Assembly: GCF_000613805.1 (NCBI RefSeq)
Contig: NZ_BAJR01000004.1
Span: 62,001-126,000, forward strand
Direction of reading: 5' to 3'
DNA length: 64,000 nucleotides
Source of the DNA: Phocaeicola paurosaccharolyticus JCM 15092
GTDB lineage: Bacteria > Bacteroidota > Bacteroidia > Bacteroidales > Bacteroidaceae
In this document: positions 17,057 to 25,133 of the stretch, in pieces
Layout of the letters: each line of letters begins with the position of its first letter
Position numbering within the stretch: position 1 is the stretch's first letter
Notes under the pieces: model-generated
The model's input: only the letters and a program-made list of their open reading frames with translations
Database searches by the model: none
Told to the model about the DNA's origin: nothing
Made by a program: the position numbers and the translations under genes

Positions 17057-17944
17057 ATGAAAAAGATACTACTATTATTAATTGCATTTCCTGTAATTAC
17101 ATTTGCCAGAGGATACAACGAGAATAACGATACAACAATAGTTATCAATAAGCCTGAGCAAGTAACTGTTAACCAAGATAATTCAAAGTTATCTATTGAG
17201 GTTAAAGGTAACAATGGCAATACTGATTATTACTACAAGACCGAGATGAGATCTTCTGAGGATGCTTTCTTCTCATCTGAAGAGAGTTTCGACGATTGGA
17301 ATTTTAAAGTACCATTTTTGAAAAACAAGAAAGATAGAAATCATAGATGTCATTATGATTCACCATCATTGGGCAATTTTGGCGTAGGATTGGTTAATGC
17401 AGTAAGTGCTGCCCCGGGTGTGGATGTAGACATGGCAGCATCGTATGAGTTTATGATTGATCATCTGATCTCTTGGGAGTACAATCCTTGGAGAAATGGT
17501 AGCTCTTTGTCAATAGGATTTGGTTTTGACTGGAGGAATTATAGAATGACATCAAAGAATATGTTCTTCAAAGACAATAATAATATTGCGATAGGGGCAT
17601 ATCCAGAAAATGCAGATGTTCAGTTCTCAAGAATTAAGGTATTCAGCCTTACTGTTCCTTTGACCTATACACAGCATATTTACGATAAGGTATATTTAAG
17701 TCTTGGCCCTGTTATCAATTTTAATACTCATGCAAGTTTAAAGACACGATATAAAATTGATGGAGAGAAGGTGAAAGATACAGATAATAATGTTCATCAG
17801 TCTCCTATTACTGTTGACCTGATGGCAAACCTGAGATTCAAGTCTGTGGGATTATACTTTAAGTATTCACCAACCAACGTTCTTGATACAGATTATGCTC
17901 CTAAATTCAAATCTATGTCAGCCGGTCTAACATTCTTTTATTAA
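17057..17944 (+). CDS. Putative outer-membrane beta-barrel protein of the second ECF module
   Basis: The 295-aa protein has a signal peptide (MKKILLLLIAFPVITFA) and a mature region of alternating aromatic/polar strands (for example SLSIGFGFDWRNYRM, VFSLTVPLTYTQHIYDKVYLSLGPVINF, SVGLYFKYSPTNV) ending in LTFFY, a terminal aromatic as in outer-membrane barrels. A linker of charged residues precedes the barrel. It is last in the ECF operon and probably one of its envelope outputs. Substrate or partner unknown. Confidence 0.65.
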   Translation: MKKILLLLIAFPVITFARGYNENNDTTIVINKPEQVTVNQDNSKLSIEVKGNNGNTDYYYKTEMRSSEDAFFSSEESFDDWNFKVPFLKNKKDRNHRCHYDSPSLGNFGVGLVNAVSAAPGVDVDMAASYEFMIDHLISWEYNPWRNGSSLSIGFGFDWRNYRMTSKNMFFKDNNNIAIGAYPENADVQFSRIKVFSLTVPLTYTQHIYDKVYLSLGPVINFNTHASLKTRYKIDGEKVKDTDNNVHQSPITVDLMANLRFKSVGLYFKYSPTNVLDTDYAPKFKSMSAGLTFFY

Positions 17945-17987
17945 AAATAGAGTTTCAATATAATTGTTTTTTTGCTTTGTCATAACA

Positions 17988-18020
17988 GGAGTTGCTTGTA
18001 ATAAAGTAACAGGCAGCTCC
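17988..18020. terminator. Hairpin between the second ECF module and the small charged protein gene
   Basis: GGAGTTGC pairs with GCAGCTCC with one G-U pair, extended by TTGT/ACAG. There is no close T-run, so it may be a weak terminator for the converging genes. Confidence 0.35.
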
Positions 18021-18059
18021 GGTATATGGCAATATAGATTCAATCAGTTACAACGAACT

Positions 18060-18305
18060 TTAATGATCGAAGATTCCTTTATCGGCAATAGATTTGTTTA
18101 ACTCTTCAAGTTTCTCTTCAGTTCTTCTAATCTTTGCGTTAAGATCTACTACATGCCCTTTTCTGCTCTTATTCAAATCTATGCCCTTCTTTGATTCTGG
18201 TGAAGTTTCATTTTTATCTGAACAATCTTCTTTAGAATCCAGTTTTTTGGCTTTGAGATCTTCCTGAATAAGACTGTCGTCATTAGGTACATTCTCTTTT
18301 TCCAT
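18060..18305 (-). CDS. Small highly charged hypothetical protein
   Basis: An 81-aa protein of mostly Lys, Glu, Asp and Ser, without signal peptide or membrane segment. The C-terminal part (LNAKIRRTEEKLEELNKSIADK) could form a short coiled coil. It does not resemble a family I know. It converges with the ECF operon and stands divergent from the acyltransferase. Its composition is biased enough that expression should be checked, but the frame has a good start and no competing frame. Confidence 0.45.
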   Translation of the reverse strand: MEKENVPNDDSLIQEDLKAKKLDSKEDCSDKNETSPESKKGIDLNKSRKGHVVDLNAKIRRTEEKLEELNKSIADKGIFDH

Positions 18306-18493
18306 AGCTTTATTTTTTTTAGTTACTCCATCTTATTAATAAACAAAGAATTTAATGTAATGTTTATTATAACTCTCTTAGTTTAGTTTTTGACAGTGAC
18401 TTATGTTATTCGTCACAAAAACTAGGCAGTACATCACAATCTTTTGTGGCATAATATGCCGTTTCATACTTTTACAGCAAAATAATACTGGTT

Positions 18494-19567
18494 ATGACAC
18501 TAAATTCATCAAAAAAACATCTATACTATATAGATCTATTAAGGGTTTACCTTACCATTTTGGTTTTCTATCATCATTCGGCAATCTCTTTCGGAGCATC
18601 CGGAGGGTGGTACTATAAGGCGAAAGAGTTGGTAAGTAGCAATGTTGAAGGATTACTCTCTATAAATATGGGAATAGATCAATCATATTTCATGAGTCTT
18701 TTCTTCTTCATATCTGCATTCCTTATGCCTGCATCGTATGACAGAAAAGGCACAAAAAAGTTTATTAATGATAGGATAAAGCGACTTGTTATCCCTTTGC
18801 TAATCTTTTTTTTCATTATAAATCCTCTGTTGAATTATTGGATATACGACTCAAAATATGAGGTAGGATTTGGCCCAATGTGGTTTGTGCTTACTCTTAT
18901 ATTATTTGAATTGGCTTATGTAGCCTACAGAATAATAGATAAAAGGATTTATATACCTTGGTCTCTTCCAAACATTACTCAAACTCTCTTCTTTATCATC
19001 TTTATGGGCTTATGGGCATTTGTAGCACGTCTATTTTTTCCAACCGATTATAATTTCATTGGGTTGAATTTGGGATATTTCCCTCTTTATATTGGTATGT
19101 ATTTTTTGGGAATTATTGCTTACCGAAACAATTGGCTTGATCAGATTAAATTGAAAGATGGATATAAATGGTTGTTAGCAATAATATTCATTATCATGCC
19201 CCTGTTTCTATTATCCCTTAAAGATTGTCCTAATGGGAGTTTGATAAGCGGAGGCATTAACAAATTTGCTAGAGCATATGCTTTCTGGGAACCCGCTATG
19301 TGTGTAGCTGTCTGTTATTTCTTGTTGGCATTTACTCAGCGCTATTTTAATCGTAAATATGTACTTGTGGATTGGCTTTCAAAGCAGTCGTATTCATTCT
19401 ATATTATACATCCTGTAGTGCTTGTTGGCTGTACCTTTTTGGTAGAGATGATACCAGTAGCACCACTACTAAGATTTGTGATATTATTGTGTATAGGTAT
19501 ACCTCTCTGTTTTATAGCAGGTTATCTATTCAAAAGATTTCTCGGCATCTTTAAAATAAATGTTTAA
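18494..19567 (+). CDS. Acyltransferase family 3 integral membrane protein
   Basis: The 357-aa polytopic protein starts with YYIDLLRVYLTILVFYHHSAISFG, the Acyltransferase_3 (OafA/YrhL-like) signature in which an arginine and a histidine (LRxxxxxxVxxxH-type) are catalytic. About ten membrane helices follow, with FGPMWFVLTLILFELAY in the middle and SKQSYSFYIIHPVVLVG near the end. Such proteins O-acylate surface glycans or other envelope molecules. It stands alone; no glycan cluster surrounds it, so the acceptor is unknown. Confidence 0.85.
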   Translation: MTLNSSKKHLYYIDLLRVYLTILVFYHHSAISFGASGGWYYKAKELVSSNVEGLLSINMGIDQSYFMSLFFFISAFLMPASYDRKGTKKFINDRIKRLVIPLLIFFFIINPLLNYWIYDSKYEVGFGPMWFVLTLILFELAYVAYRIIDKRIYIPWSLPNITQTLFFIIFMGLWAFVARLFFPTDYNFIGLNLGYFPLYIGMYFLGIIAYRNNWLDQIKLKDGYKWLLAIIFIIMPLFLLSLKDCPNGSLISGGINKFARAYAFWEPAMCVAVCYFLLAFTQRYFNRKYVLVDWLSKQSYSFYIIHPVVLVGCTFLVEMIPVAPLLRFVILLCIGIPLCFIAGYLFKRFLGIFKINV

Positions 19568-19628
19568 GTTGTCCGTAACCGTCAAAAAGCATATCTTTAT
19601 GATATAATTTGATAATAATACGGACAGT

Positions 19629-20464
19629 ATGAAATTAAAAAAGACTCTTTTGGTTACATTTTCACCAACTCGCACTTCTTATAAGATAGGAGAGGCTATT
19701 GCAAGAGGATTGGGAAATGAAGAGATAGATATTATGGATCTCACACTATATAATGATGTTCCATCTATAGATATTTTAAAAGAAACTTTAGTTATATTTT
19801 CTCTTCCGGTATATGGTGGATCTATAGCGCCATTAGCTATGCAACGACTCTCAGAACTAAAATCTGATGGCGCTTTAGCAGTAACTGTGGTCTTATATGG
19901 CAACAGAGCTTTTGAAAATGCGTTAACGCAGCTTGACTCCTTTGTTTCAGAAAGAGGATGTAAGGTGATAGCCGCTGCCGGTTTTGTAGGAGAACATTCA
20001 TATAGCAATTCTAAATATCCTATTGCCGCCGGGCGACCTGATGAAAGAGATATCGCATTTGCTCAGACATTTGGTGAAGATATATCAAGAAAATAGCATA
20101 TGCTAAGGATCAAGATTCTATTTGTGCTGTCAAAGCAGAAGATATAGCACTTCCTGAACAGTCACAAGATGAGATGAATTCATTCTTTTCTGAGATAAAA
20201 CAGGCAAAGATTGATGGTATTCCATTTCCGCTAGGACCAGCTACCGATGAAAATTTGTGTACACACTGCGGCATATGCGCGAACAACTGCCCGATTGAGG
20301 CAATTGTTGAGGGAGATGAACTTAATACAGATTATTCAAAGTGTATAAAGTGTTGTGCATGTATTAAACTTTGTCCTGAAAATGCAAGAAGTATAGATAC
20401 TCCATATTCACATTATCTGAGCAAATATTTTGGCATAAGAAAAAATGCAACAGTAATTCTATAA
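19629..20464 (+). pseudogene. EFR1-type flavodoxin-ferredoxin protein, interrupted by a frameshift
   Basis: The first frame (19629-20096) encodes a flavodoxin-like domain: FSPTRTSYKIGEAIARGL (FMN phosphate loop), FSLPVYGGSIAPLAMQRL and VVLYGNRAFENAL. It stops at TAG 20094-20096. The -1 frame continues with IAYAKDQDS..., a linker, and two 4Fe-4S motifs, CTHCGICANNCP and CIKCCACIKLCP, ending at 20464. Joined at the AGAAAATAG sequence this gives the normal EFR1 layout of about 278 aa. One A lost from a run explains the break; a -1 slip at A-AAA-T would also read through. It probably carries electrons between a flavin and ferredoxin clusters in anaerobic metabolism. Confidence 0.8.
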
Positions 20465-20481
20465 AATAGAATTCTGTTGCA
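20441..20481 (-). terminator. Terminator of the PH-like membrane protein gene
   Basis: TGCAACAG-AATTCTAT pairs with its complement around a short A-rich loop; on the minus strand a run of T follows. The hairpin overlaps the last codons of the EFR1 gene on the other strand. Confidence 0.65.
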
Positions 20482-20499
20482 TCACTAATTTTGTTGATG

Positions 20500-20985
20500 T
20501 TACAACTTACCTATCATTTCGTATGGGTAATTTGTTACATATTTCTTTCCATCCTTTGTGGTAATGAGAACGAGACTATTGAGGTTTATAGCCCAAACTC
20601 TAAAATTGCCGATTTTTGTGGAGTAGTAGTGTCCCCAATATCCAAATAGTCCACCATTACCAAACTTGCGGATGCTATTTCTTAGCTCTTTCTTACTGAT
20701 AATAGTTATATCTTCTATATTATTGATTACTACCGATCCATATATCTTATTTATTCTGACAAATCCTTTGCCTATAGATATTGACAAGAATGATTGCGAT
20801 AATGTATAGGCAGCAAGTAGGAATATCAAACCTATTACTATTATTGTATAAGTAATTGTACTTGTATTGATAGTTGAAACTACTGATACAGTAACTAGAA
20901 TTAATAGTATTGCAATAGTAAATATCAATGTAAAAGGGTCAGGTCTGAAACGATAGGTCATGTAATAATTATCTTTTCTATTCAT
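20500..20985 (-). CDS. Two-TM protein with a PH-like domain
   Basis: I start at 20985 (MNRKDNYYMTYRFRPDP); the longer frame to 21045 adds an unlikely hydrophobic lead. The 161-aa protein has two adjacent membrane helices (about residues 18-60: FTLIFTIAILLILVTVSV, TITYTIIVIGLIFLLAAY), then a beta-rich cytoplasmic domain (FLSISIGKGFVRINKIYG, FRVWAINLNSLVLITTKDGKKYVTNYP). That layout is typical of bacterial PH-like (bPH) membrane proteins. Function unknown. A strong promoter 240 bp upstream appears to serve a separate small transcript. Confidence 0.65.
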   Translation of the reverse strand: MNRKDNYYMTYRFRPDPFTLIFTIAILLILVTVSVVSTINTSTITYTIIVIGLIFLLAAYTLSQSFLSISIGKGFVRINKIYGSVVINNIEDITIISKKELRNSIRKFGNGGLFGYWGHYYSTKIGNFRVWAINLNSLVLITTKDGKKYVTNYPYEMIGKL

Positions 20986-21133
20986 TATGAGATGATTGAT
21001 TAATATATTTACCACAATATTATTATGAAAAATGATACATAGCAAATATTTAGGTAAAATATAGCTGTTAGCATATATATTTTTTTAGGAAATTATATTT
21101 GCAAAAGCTGTAACTATTAATCAGAGGGTATAT

Positions 21134-21221
21134 AAAAAATTGAGTGCCCCTTACTTTCACTAAAGTGGGACACTACAACACAAAAACTAAACTGTTACAG
21201 AAGTTTCACAACTCCATTATT
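21134..21221 (-). ncRNA. Candidate small RNA (about 88 nt)
   Basis: A near-ideal promoter (-33 TTTG at 21255-21258, 19-bp gap, -7 TACTTTTG at 21228-21235, minus strand) is followed about 50 bp later by an intrinsic terminator: AGTGTCCC/GGGGCACT plus ACTTT/AAAGT (21143-21174) and a run of six T. No ORF with a plausible product fits in between. It lies downstream of the LytTR regulator gene and upstream of the PH-like gene. It may instead be an attenuated leader of the PH-like gene or the remnant of a mobile-element end. Confidence 0.5.
21143..21174 (-). terminator. Terminator of the candidate small RNA (and possibly of the LytSR genes)
   Basis: Eight base pairs (one G-U) close the hairpin, with a second five-pair stem inside; TTTTTT follows at 21134-21139 on the minus strand. 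Confidence 0.7.
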
Positions 21222-21227
21222 TATATA

Positions 21228-21258
21228 CAAAAGTAATATTATTTTTATAAATGACAAA
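21228..21258 (-). promoter_or_regulatory. Promoter of the candidate small RNA
   Basis: Minus-strand TTTG (21255-21258) and TACTTTTG (21228-21235) with exactly 19 bp between, identical in spacing to the rpsP promoter in this window. Confidence 0.65.
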
Positions 21259-21306
21259 TAAAAAGAAAATTCTTATATCTTAAAAATCGATAAATAGGGA
21301 CTTATA

Positions 21307-22032
21307 CTATACTGAATGTTGATTTAAGTATAGTAAAAAATCTTTCTTATAACTTTCAGAAACAGGAATGTAATCTTTGCCAAAAACAATTCTTCCTCTA
21401 TCTATTACTTTTATTTTCTGCTTTTGTACAATGTAGGAACGGTGTACTCTAATGAATTTATCTGAAGGCAATTTCTCCTCCATATTCTTAATACTAACAA
21501 GAGATAATATTGCTCTTGTTTCACCTTCCAAATGTATTTTGATATAGTCTTTTAAACCTTCGATATATAAGATTTTATCTATAGGAATTTGCAATAGTTT
21601 ATAATCGCTTTTTACGAATATAAAATCATTATCAACAGTTCCGGATTTCTCTTCTAAAGAACGATTCTTCATCTCAAACCAATTTACAGCTTTGTTTACT
21701 GATTGTATAAAATCAGTATAACTGATTGGCTTTAATAGATAGTCCAAAGCATTTACTTTATAGCTATCTATTGCATATTGTCCAAAAGCAGTAGTGAAAA
21801 TAATGCGAGTCTCAGGATTGACCATTGTTGAAAACTCAAGTCCATTAATTTCAGGCATCTGAATATCAAGAAACATGATATCTATAGAATCAATAGAAGA
21901 TATATTTTTCATTGCAGCTACAGCACTGGAATACTCACCGACAAGTTTTAGAAATGGAGTCTTTTCTACATAACTTTTCAGAAGTTCCAACGCTAAAGGT
22001 TCATCATCTATTATAACGCAGTTTAGTGTCAT
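21307..22032 (-). CDS. LytTR-type response regulator
   Basis: A 241-aa two-component regulator. Receiver domain at residues 1-120: acidic pair in VIIDDEP (D9, D10), phospho-acceptor D56 in IMFLDIQMP, TTAFGQYAIDSYKVNALDYLLKP with the conserved Thr and Lys. LytTR DNA-binding domain at about 140-238: ILYIEGLKDYIKIHLEG, FIRVHRSYIVQKQKI. It starts 2 bp after the histidine kinase gene, so the two are co-expressed. The adjoining efflux genes are the most likely target, by position. Confidence 0.93.
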   Translation of the reverse strand: MTLNCVIIDDEPLALELLKSYVEKTPFLKLVGEYSSAVAAMKNISSIDSIDIMFLDIQMPEINGLEFSTMVNPETRIIFTTAFGQYAIDSYKVNALDYLLKPISYTDFIQSVNKAVNWFEMKNRSLEEKSGTVDNDFIFVKSDYKLLQIPIDKILYIEGLKDYIKIHLEGETRAILSLVSIKNMEEKLPSDKFIRVHRSYIVQKQKIKVIDRGRIVFGKDYIPVSESYKKDFLLYLNQHSV

Positions 22033-22034
22033 AG

Positions 22035-23099
22035 TTATTCTGTTTTAATTACTAATGTAGATTTGTACGTTTTACCATCTTCAACAACTCCATTATTCCA
22101 TATGTATTTCCCAGGATAGAGCAGTTCAAGACGCTTTCGAACCTGTTCAAGACCGATTCCACTTCCGCTCTTATCATGTTCATTTTTAGGATGGTTACTG
22201 TTTTGGATATCGCATACCACTTCACCAGTGATAGACGTACTTACAGAAATATTAATAGAACTGTCTTCAACAGGACTTATACCATGCTTAAATGCATTCT
22301 CGATAAGTGAAATAAATATTAGCGGAGCTATAAGAATATCTTTTCTATTTACATCTTCAAAGTTGACATCAACTGTTACATTCTTGGGAAGTCTTATCTT
22401 CATAAGAGCAATGTAATTGCTTAGAAACTCAACCTCTTTTTCCAAGGGAACAAATGTTGTTTGGTTATCGTAAAGAACATGTCTTAAGAGTTTACTTAAT
22501 TCTTGCACTGCTTCTTGAGCTTTATCACTATTGAATGCTATTAGAGCATATATATTGTTCAGAGTGTTGAGAAGAAAATGAGGGTTTAGCTGGTTCTTAA
22601 GATTCATCAGTTCCATTTCACTCTTCTCTCGCTCTGACTCTACCAGTCTCTTCTCTGCCTGACGCCAGCGAAGGCTTGTTTTTATTGCTGCTCCAAGCCC
22701 CGCTGAGAATATCAGAAGTATAATGTCGCGTAAATAGAATATCCATATTGGCGGCATATATCTGCGTGCTCTTGGCGGGAGAGGTACCGAGACACTCTCA
22801 AGCCATAGATGCAGAATTAGATATACAGTACCAATAACTATTACATTGCTGATAATATAACCTTTTACATTGTTTTTGAACAGATACTTAGGAACCAACC
22901 AAAGGTAGTTCATGTAGAATACCACGAACAGGGCAATTGGCACAACAGAATGATTTATATATTGTTGCCAGTTTATGTTATTTATGTTCCTGTCGAAAAA
23001 GACAAGAGGGAACAGGAATATCAGTAGCCAACTTACAATGTGTATTGTAAGTTCCAGTGGCTCCCTTTTATTGTTTAAGTTCTTCATTGTCATACGCAA
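22035..23099 (-). CDS. LytS/YehU-type sensor histidine kinase
   Basis: A 354-aa membrane kinase. Four hydrophobic helices in residues 15-150 form the sensor part, followed by a coiled linker and the His_kinase (PF06580-type) block LKNQLNPHFLLNTLNNIYA with the phospho-accepting His in NPHFLLN. The HATPase region shows SLIENAFKHGI and GSGIGLEQVRKRL. It lacks a periplasmic ligand domain, so it probably senses a membrane-associated signal. A -7 element at 23117-23124 may give the kinase-regulator pair its own transcript, although it also follows the permease gene by 30 bp. Confidence 0.9.
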   Translation of the reverse strand: MRMTMKNLNNKREPLELTIHIVSWLLIFLFPLVFFDRNINNINWQQYINHSVVPIALFVVFYMNYLWLVPKYLFKNNVKGYIISNVIVIGTVYLILHLWLESVSVPLPPRARRYMPPIWIFYLRDIILLIFSAGLGAAIKTSLRWRQAEKRLVESEREKSEMELMNLKNQLNPHFLLNTLNNIYALIAFNSDKAQEAVQELSKLLRHVLYDNQTTFVPLEKEVEFLSNYIALMKIRLPKNVTVDVNFEDVNRKDILIAPLIFISLIENAFKHGISPVEDSSINISVSTSITGEVVCDIQNSNHPKNEHDKSGSGIGLEQVRKRLELLYPGKYIWNNGVVEDGKTYKSTLVIKTE

Positions 23100-23116
23100 T
23101 TAATGGTATATTTACG

Positions 23117-23124
23117 CAAATATA
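23117..23124 (-). promoter_or_regulatory. -7 promoter element before the histidine kinase gene
   Basis: Minus-strand TATATTTG matches the Bacteroidetes -7 consensus 17 bp before the start; no clear -33 box. Confidence 0.4.
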
Positions 23125-23129
23125 TACAA

Positions 23130-24350
23130 TTATTCATAACGTATAGCCTCAATCGGATCAAGATCAGCTGCTTTCTTTGCAGGATACCATCCAAAGAATA
23201 TACCTGTTATTGTACATACCAAGAAACTCAGAAGTACACTCCATGGCTGAATAAATATGGGCCAGTGTGCTAGGAACTTAACAGCAAAGCTTGCTCCTAT
23301 ACCAATTAATACACCTATTATTCCTCCGGTAATACTTATCAATATTGCTTCTATAAGAAACTGAGAAAGAATATCAACACCTCTGGCTCCAACACTCATT
23401 CGAAGACCAATCTCACGGGTACGTTCTGTAACGGAGACATACATGATATTCATAATACCAATTCCACCAACTACAAGTGAGATACCTGCAATACATGCCA
23501 GAAGAGTGGTCATAAGATCAGTTGTTGAGTTGAGCATTGAACTGAGCTCCTGCTGACTTCGGATATTGAAGTCGTCATCATCGCTATCTTTTAGTTTATG
23601 ATTTTTGCGCAGTATGGTAGTAATTTCATCTACCGCTTTTTCGGTCATATCTTCTGTAAGTGCTGATGCATTGATTCCTTGCAGATAAGTAACAGCAAGT
23701 ATTCTCTTCATAACAGTAGTGTAAGGAGCTAGTACAATGTCATCTTGGTCCATACCCATACTATTGTATCCTTTAGAGTTTAGAAGACCTATGACACGGA
23801 AAGGTATAGAGTTGAATCGTATGACTTTTCCTATAGGATTGCTACCGTCAGGAAATAGATTATCGGCAACAGTCTTTCCTATAATACAGACCTTAGCACT
23901 GGATTTTATATCCTGATCAGTGAAAATATCTCCATCTTTTATAGAAAGCTGACGTATTTTCATGTAGTCACTGTTGACTCCATAAACTGTTGAAGGAGTA
24001 TTATTCGCTCCATAAATTAGCTGTCCGCCACTGTTTACTGAAGGGCTTATTGCACTGATCAACTTAGCCTCGCTCTGTAAAGTTTGGAAATCTTCCATTT
24101 TTAGTGTCTGCATGGCACTTGCATCTTGACGTACACCGCCACGCATATCAGCTCCGGGACTTATCATTATCATGTTTGAACCCATCTCGGCAATCTGTTC
24201 CTGAATACTTTTCTTTGAGCCTTGTCCAATAGCTAGCATGGTTATTACAGATGCTACGCCAATAATAATGCCCAACATTGTAAGGAATGCTCTGAGCTTA
24301 TTGTTGCTCAAAGCCCTTAATGCTATTTTAAGCAGGTTTGTTCCGTTCAT
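23130..24350 (-). CDS. ABC transporter permease (MacB/FtsX type)
   Basis: The 406-aa permease has the MacB layout: first helix at about residues 18-43 (LRAFLTMLGIIIGVASVITMLAIGQG), a large MacB_PCD periplasmic domain (about 45-285), and three C-terminal helices of the FtsX domain (GISLVVGGIGIMNIMYVSVTERTREIGLRMSVGA). Classical MacB carries its ATPase on the same chain; here that domain is a separate gene 17 bp upstream. With the TolC and MacA homologues it forms a tripartite efflux or export system. Confidence 0.9.
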   Translation of the reverse strand: MNGTNLLKIALRALSNNKLRAFLTMLGIIIGVASVITMLAIGQGSKKSIQEQIAEMGSNMIMISPGADMRGGVRQDASAMQTLKMEDFQTLQSEAKLISAISPSVNSGGQLIYGANNTPSTVYGVNSDYMKIRQLSIKDGDIFTDQDIKSSAKVCIIGKTVADNLFPDGSNPIGKVIRFNSIPFRVIGLLNSKGYNSMGMDQDDIVLAPYTTVMKRILAVTYLQGINASALTEDMTEKAVDEITTILRKNHKLKDSDDDDFNIRSQQELSSMLNSTTDLMTTLLACIAGISLVVGGIGIMNIMYVSVTERTREIGLRMSVGARGVDILSQFLIEAILISITGGIIGVLIGIGASFAVKFLAHWPIFIQPWSVLLSFLVCTITGIFFGWYPAKKAADLDPIEAIRYE

Positions 24351-24367
24351 TATTCTCTATTTTGATA

Positions 24368-25111
24368 TTATAAATCTGCAGGCAATGGTAAAGCATCTAG
24401 TGCTGCCTGCGCACTTAAAATAGTAGGATTTATTACATCCTCTTTTACTCTTCCATCTCGTAAAATAATATTCCTACTACTATAACGAGCTATTTCGGGA
24501 TTATGTGTAACAAAGATTATACTACGTCCCTGTTTATGTAGTTTCTGAAAGAGGACCAAGATCTCGTATGAGGTTCGTGTATCCAGATTTCCGGTAGCCT
24601 CGTCAGCAAGAATAACTGCAGGATTGTTGACCAATGCTCTGGCAATGGCTACTCTTTGCATCTGACCACCTGACATCTGATTTGATTTATGCATAAGTCT
24701 GTCACCTAGTCCCACATCATTTAATGATGAGATAGCTCTACTTTTTCTTTCGGATGAAGATATAGATGCGTTATACATTAACGGAAGTTCTACATTCTCT
24801 ATGGCAGTAGTCTTTGCCAAAAGGTTGTAACTCTGAAAGACGAATCCTATTTTTCTATTTCTCAGTACAGCTCTTTCGTTTTTGCTCATACTTCTTACCG
24901 AGACACCATCCAGATAATATTCTCCGCTAGTAGGAGTATCAAGACATCCCAAGGTATTTAGTAAGGTTGACTTTCCAGAACCTGATGTACCCATGATAGT
25001 TACAAATTCCCCTTGTGCGATACTGAAAGAGACATTTCTTAATGCATGTACCGTCTCATCGCCAACGACAAAATTGCGACATATATCATGTAATTCTATT
25101 ACTGATTTCAT
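24368..25111 (-). CDS. ABC transporter ATP-binding protein (MacB/LolD type)
   Basis: The 247-aa ATPase has Walker A GTSGSGKSTLLNTLG, signature MSGGQMQRVAIARAL, Walker B PAVILADEAT and the H-loop VTHNP. The sequence class (HDICRNFVVGDETVHALRNVSF) matches MacB-like exporters. It ends in a 20-residue tail after the usual end (VKEDVINPTILSAQAALDALPLPADL). It powers the permease encoded next; both follow the MacA-like gene. Confidence 0.93.
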   Translation of the reverse strand: MKSVIELHDICRNFVVGDETVHALRNVSFSIAQGEFVTIMGTSGSGKSTLLNTLGCLDTPTSGEYYLDGVSVRSMSKNERAVLRNRKIGFVFQSYNLLAKTTAIENVELPLMYNASISSSERKSRAISSLNDVGLGDRLMHKSNQMSGGQMQRVAIARALVNNPAVILADEATGNLDTRTSYEILVLFQKLHKQGRSIIFVTHNPEIARYSSRNIILRDGRVKEDVINPTILSAQAALDALPLPADL

Positions 25112-25133
25112 AATTTAATAGATTAAATTAATT

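Noticed and set aside
20085..20100. Programmed -1 frameshift as the main explanation of the EFR1 break
   Set aside because: There is only a four-A slip site and no obvious downstream structure; a one-base loss is simpler. It is kept as a possibility in the findings.
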